Below are positions 62,771 through 64,000 of a stretch of DNA of 64,000 bases, piece by piece. The stretch spans positions 205,428,640 through 205,492,639 of the forward strand of contig NC_090942.1 of assembly GCF_040807025.1 (NCBI RefSeq), written 5' to 3'. Each line of letters begins with the position of its first letter. Positions within the stretch are counted from its first letter, which is position 1. The stretch comes from Struthio camelus. Lineage: Eukaryota; Chordata; Aves; Struthioniformes; Struthionidae. A program made the translations under genes and the position numbers. The notes beneath the pieces are model-generated. The model was not told the DNA's origin. It was given only the letters and a program-made list of their open reading frames with translations, and made no database searches.

Positions 62771-64000
62771 GTAAGGGTGTTTTTTGATTTAATGTAATAT
62801 ATGCTGGTAGCTGCAGAAATGCTATAGACTACTTTGCTGCTAGAGGCAGAGGTGGGAAATTAGAGGTTCCTGTTGGTTTGTCCTTTTTCATGGAGTGTCA
62901 TCATAGATGTTCTTGCTGAGAAGTAAGCAGTGATAATTGCGATACATTGCCAAGTTACAAGCCACAGATGCATAAGCATGTAGACTGCGGCCCCTGACCT
63001 TGAGGTTCTGCACCTGAACACCTCCTCTGCCCTCCTGCACAAGGAAGTGGGTCTCTTCAGATTTTGTAGGGAATAAGGAGAGAGAGGAATGCTTGCATTT
63101 TTACCGTAACTGATTTTTTCAAGCAGGAATTCACATAAAGGTTGTGTTACTTTTATTTAAACTAGAAAATCTTCCTGCAAAAGTAAGAAAATCTGTGTTG
63201 GTCCCAGGACTTCACTATTTAAATGTCTGCCTGTGTGATTTCTAAAAAGCATAATCCTTTATAATAACAAAGATATATTTCTCTGACCAGATAATATTTA
63301 ACATTTTTCCTTCTGCTAGCCCAGTTTAATTCAATGCAGGTCATTGCTGCATAAGAACTATTTAAAAGTAGGAAAAATTAAAGCAAATTATTCTCTCATT
63401 CCCAATCTGCTTCTTTAAGTTCCCTGTCTTGCTCTAAAAACAGAGAGCTGTTTAGCAAGGAAAAAGGTCTAATATAAAGTTACTTCTCTGGAAAGTCTTG
63501 TTTCAGTTTAACACAATATTCTAATCAGAATGGTCATGTTTAATTTTTGTAAAATGTCCCAACTACAAACTGTTAGAAATGTCTTCAAAGCGAAATAAAA
63601 TTGTCCCGAGTCCTCAAGGTAGCCGTTTCCTTTCCTTTTGCTGGAACACATTTACTTGCAGCTATGATGATATGACAGAGGACAGAACTTGTTTTGATTA
63701 GAAGTCCATGAAAAAAGGGTTTTTTTACACTTTATACAGCTCTTGCTTATACTTAAGCTCTCTGATCCAAAAGGACAGAAAGAATAGTTGATGGAAGAAA
63801 GCACCCTACACCAGAGGTAAAGACTACTGTACCAAACTTCTGCATTAGGTTAAAATTAAAAGTGTAATACGAGAGCCTTAATATTTATGGATAGTTAGGA
63901 CAATTCTAAATATTCCATGCGGTTGGCAGGTGGCATAATTATGGAGCTCTGTTTTGTAGACTAATTTTTTTCTGAAAACCAAAAGGCAAATATTGATTTT
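62771..64000 (+). other. POGLUT3: POGLUT3 intron 2, truncated by window end
   Basis: AT-rich intron sequence after the GTAAGG donor. No third exon is recognisable before the window ends. Confidence 0.75.

Overview
The window is nuclear DNA from a bird. CR1 LINE copies ending in the tandem octamer ATTCTGTG point to this, as do compact introns, two sharp CpG islands and two vertebrate genes in a known conserved order. I cannot name the species. Both genes lie on the + strand, tail to head: a complete EXPH5 (exophilin-5/Slac2-b) coding sequence, then the first two coding exons of POGLUT3 (KDELC2). From memory, EXPH5 and KDELC2/POGLUT3 are also same-strand neighbours in human 11q22.3, which supports both names.

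Layout. 1-13.7 kb is upstream intergenic sequence with no gene I can support. It holds two old antisense LINE copies (about 6.0-7.3 kb and 8.2-10.0 kb) and a GC-rich patch (590-850). 13.70-14.03 kb is a compound TG/TGTC/GGGT microsatellite abutting a CpG island. EXPH5 has six coding exons: 14379-14497, 31949-32106, 34308-34452, 39069-39117, 42486-42612 and 44278-49646. Every junction has AG/GT ends and the phases close (119+158+145+49+127+5369 = 5967 nt), giving 1988 codons plus stop. The last exon carries 90% of the protein. The 3' UTR runs to about 52.14 kb. A CR1-derived stretch with a GC-rich interruption fills 53.0-54.7 kb. A second CpG island at about 56.03-56.72 kb contains a perfect (GGGGCC)10 tract and the first exon of POGLUT3 (56378-56597). 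Its second exon is 62573-62770, and the gene continues past the window.

The two genes do unrelated jobs. EXPH5 is a Rab27 effector for vesicle exocytosis, important in skin keratinocytes. POGLUT3 is an ER protein O-glucosyltransferase acting on EGF repeats. They share only neighbourhood and strand.

The most unusual signals are in the two 5' leader regions. POGLUT3 has a GGGGCC hexanucleotide tract (the unit of the human C9orf72 repeat) 165 bp upstream of its ATG, in a frame that stays open as poly-Gly-Ala into the POGLUT3 start. It also has an overlapping out-of-frame upstream ORF. EXPH5 has a 27-codon upstream ORF whose stop overlaps the main start as ATGA. I found no evidence of a wholly new multi-gene system.
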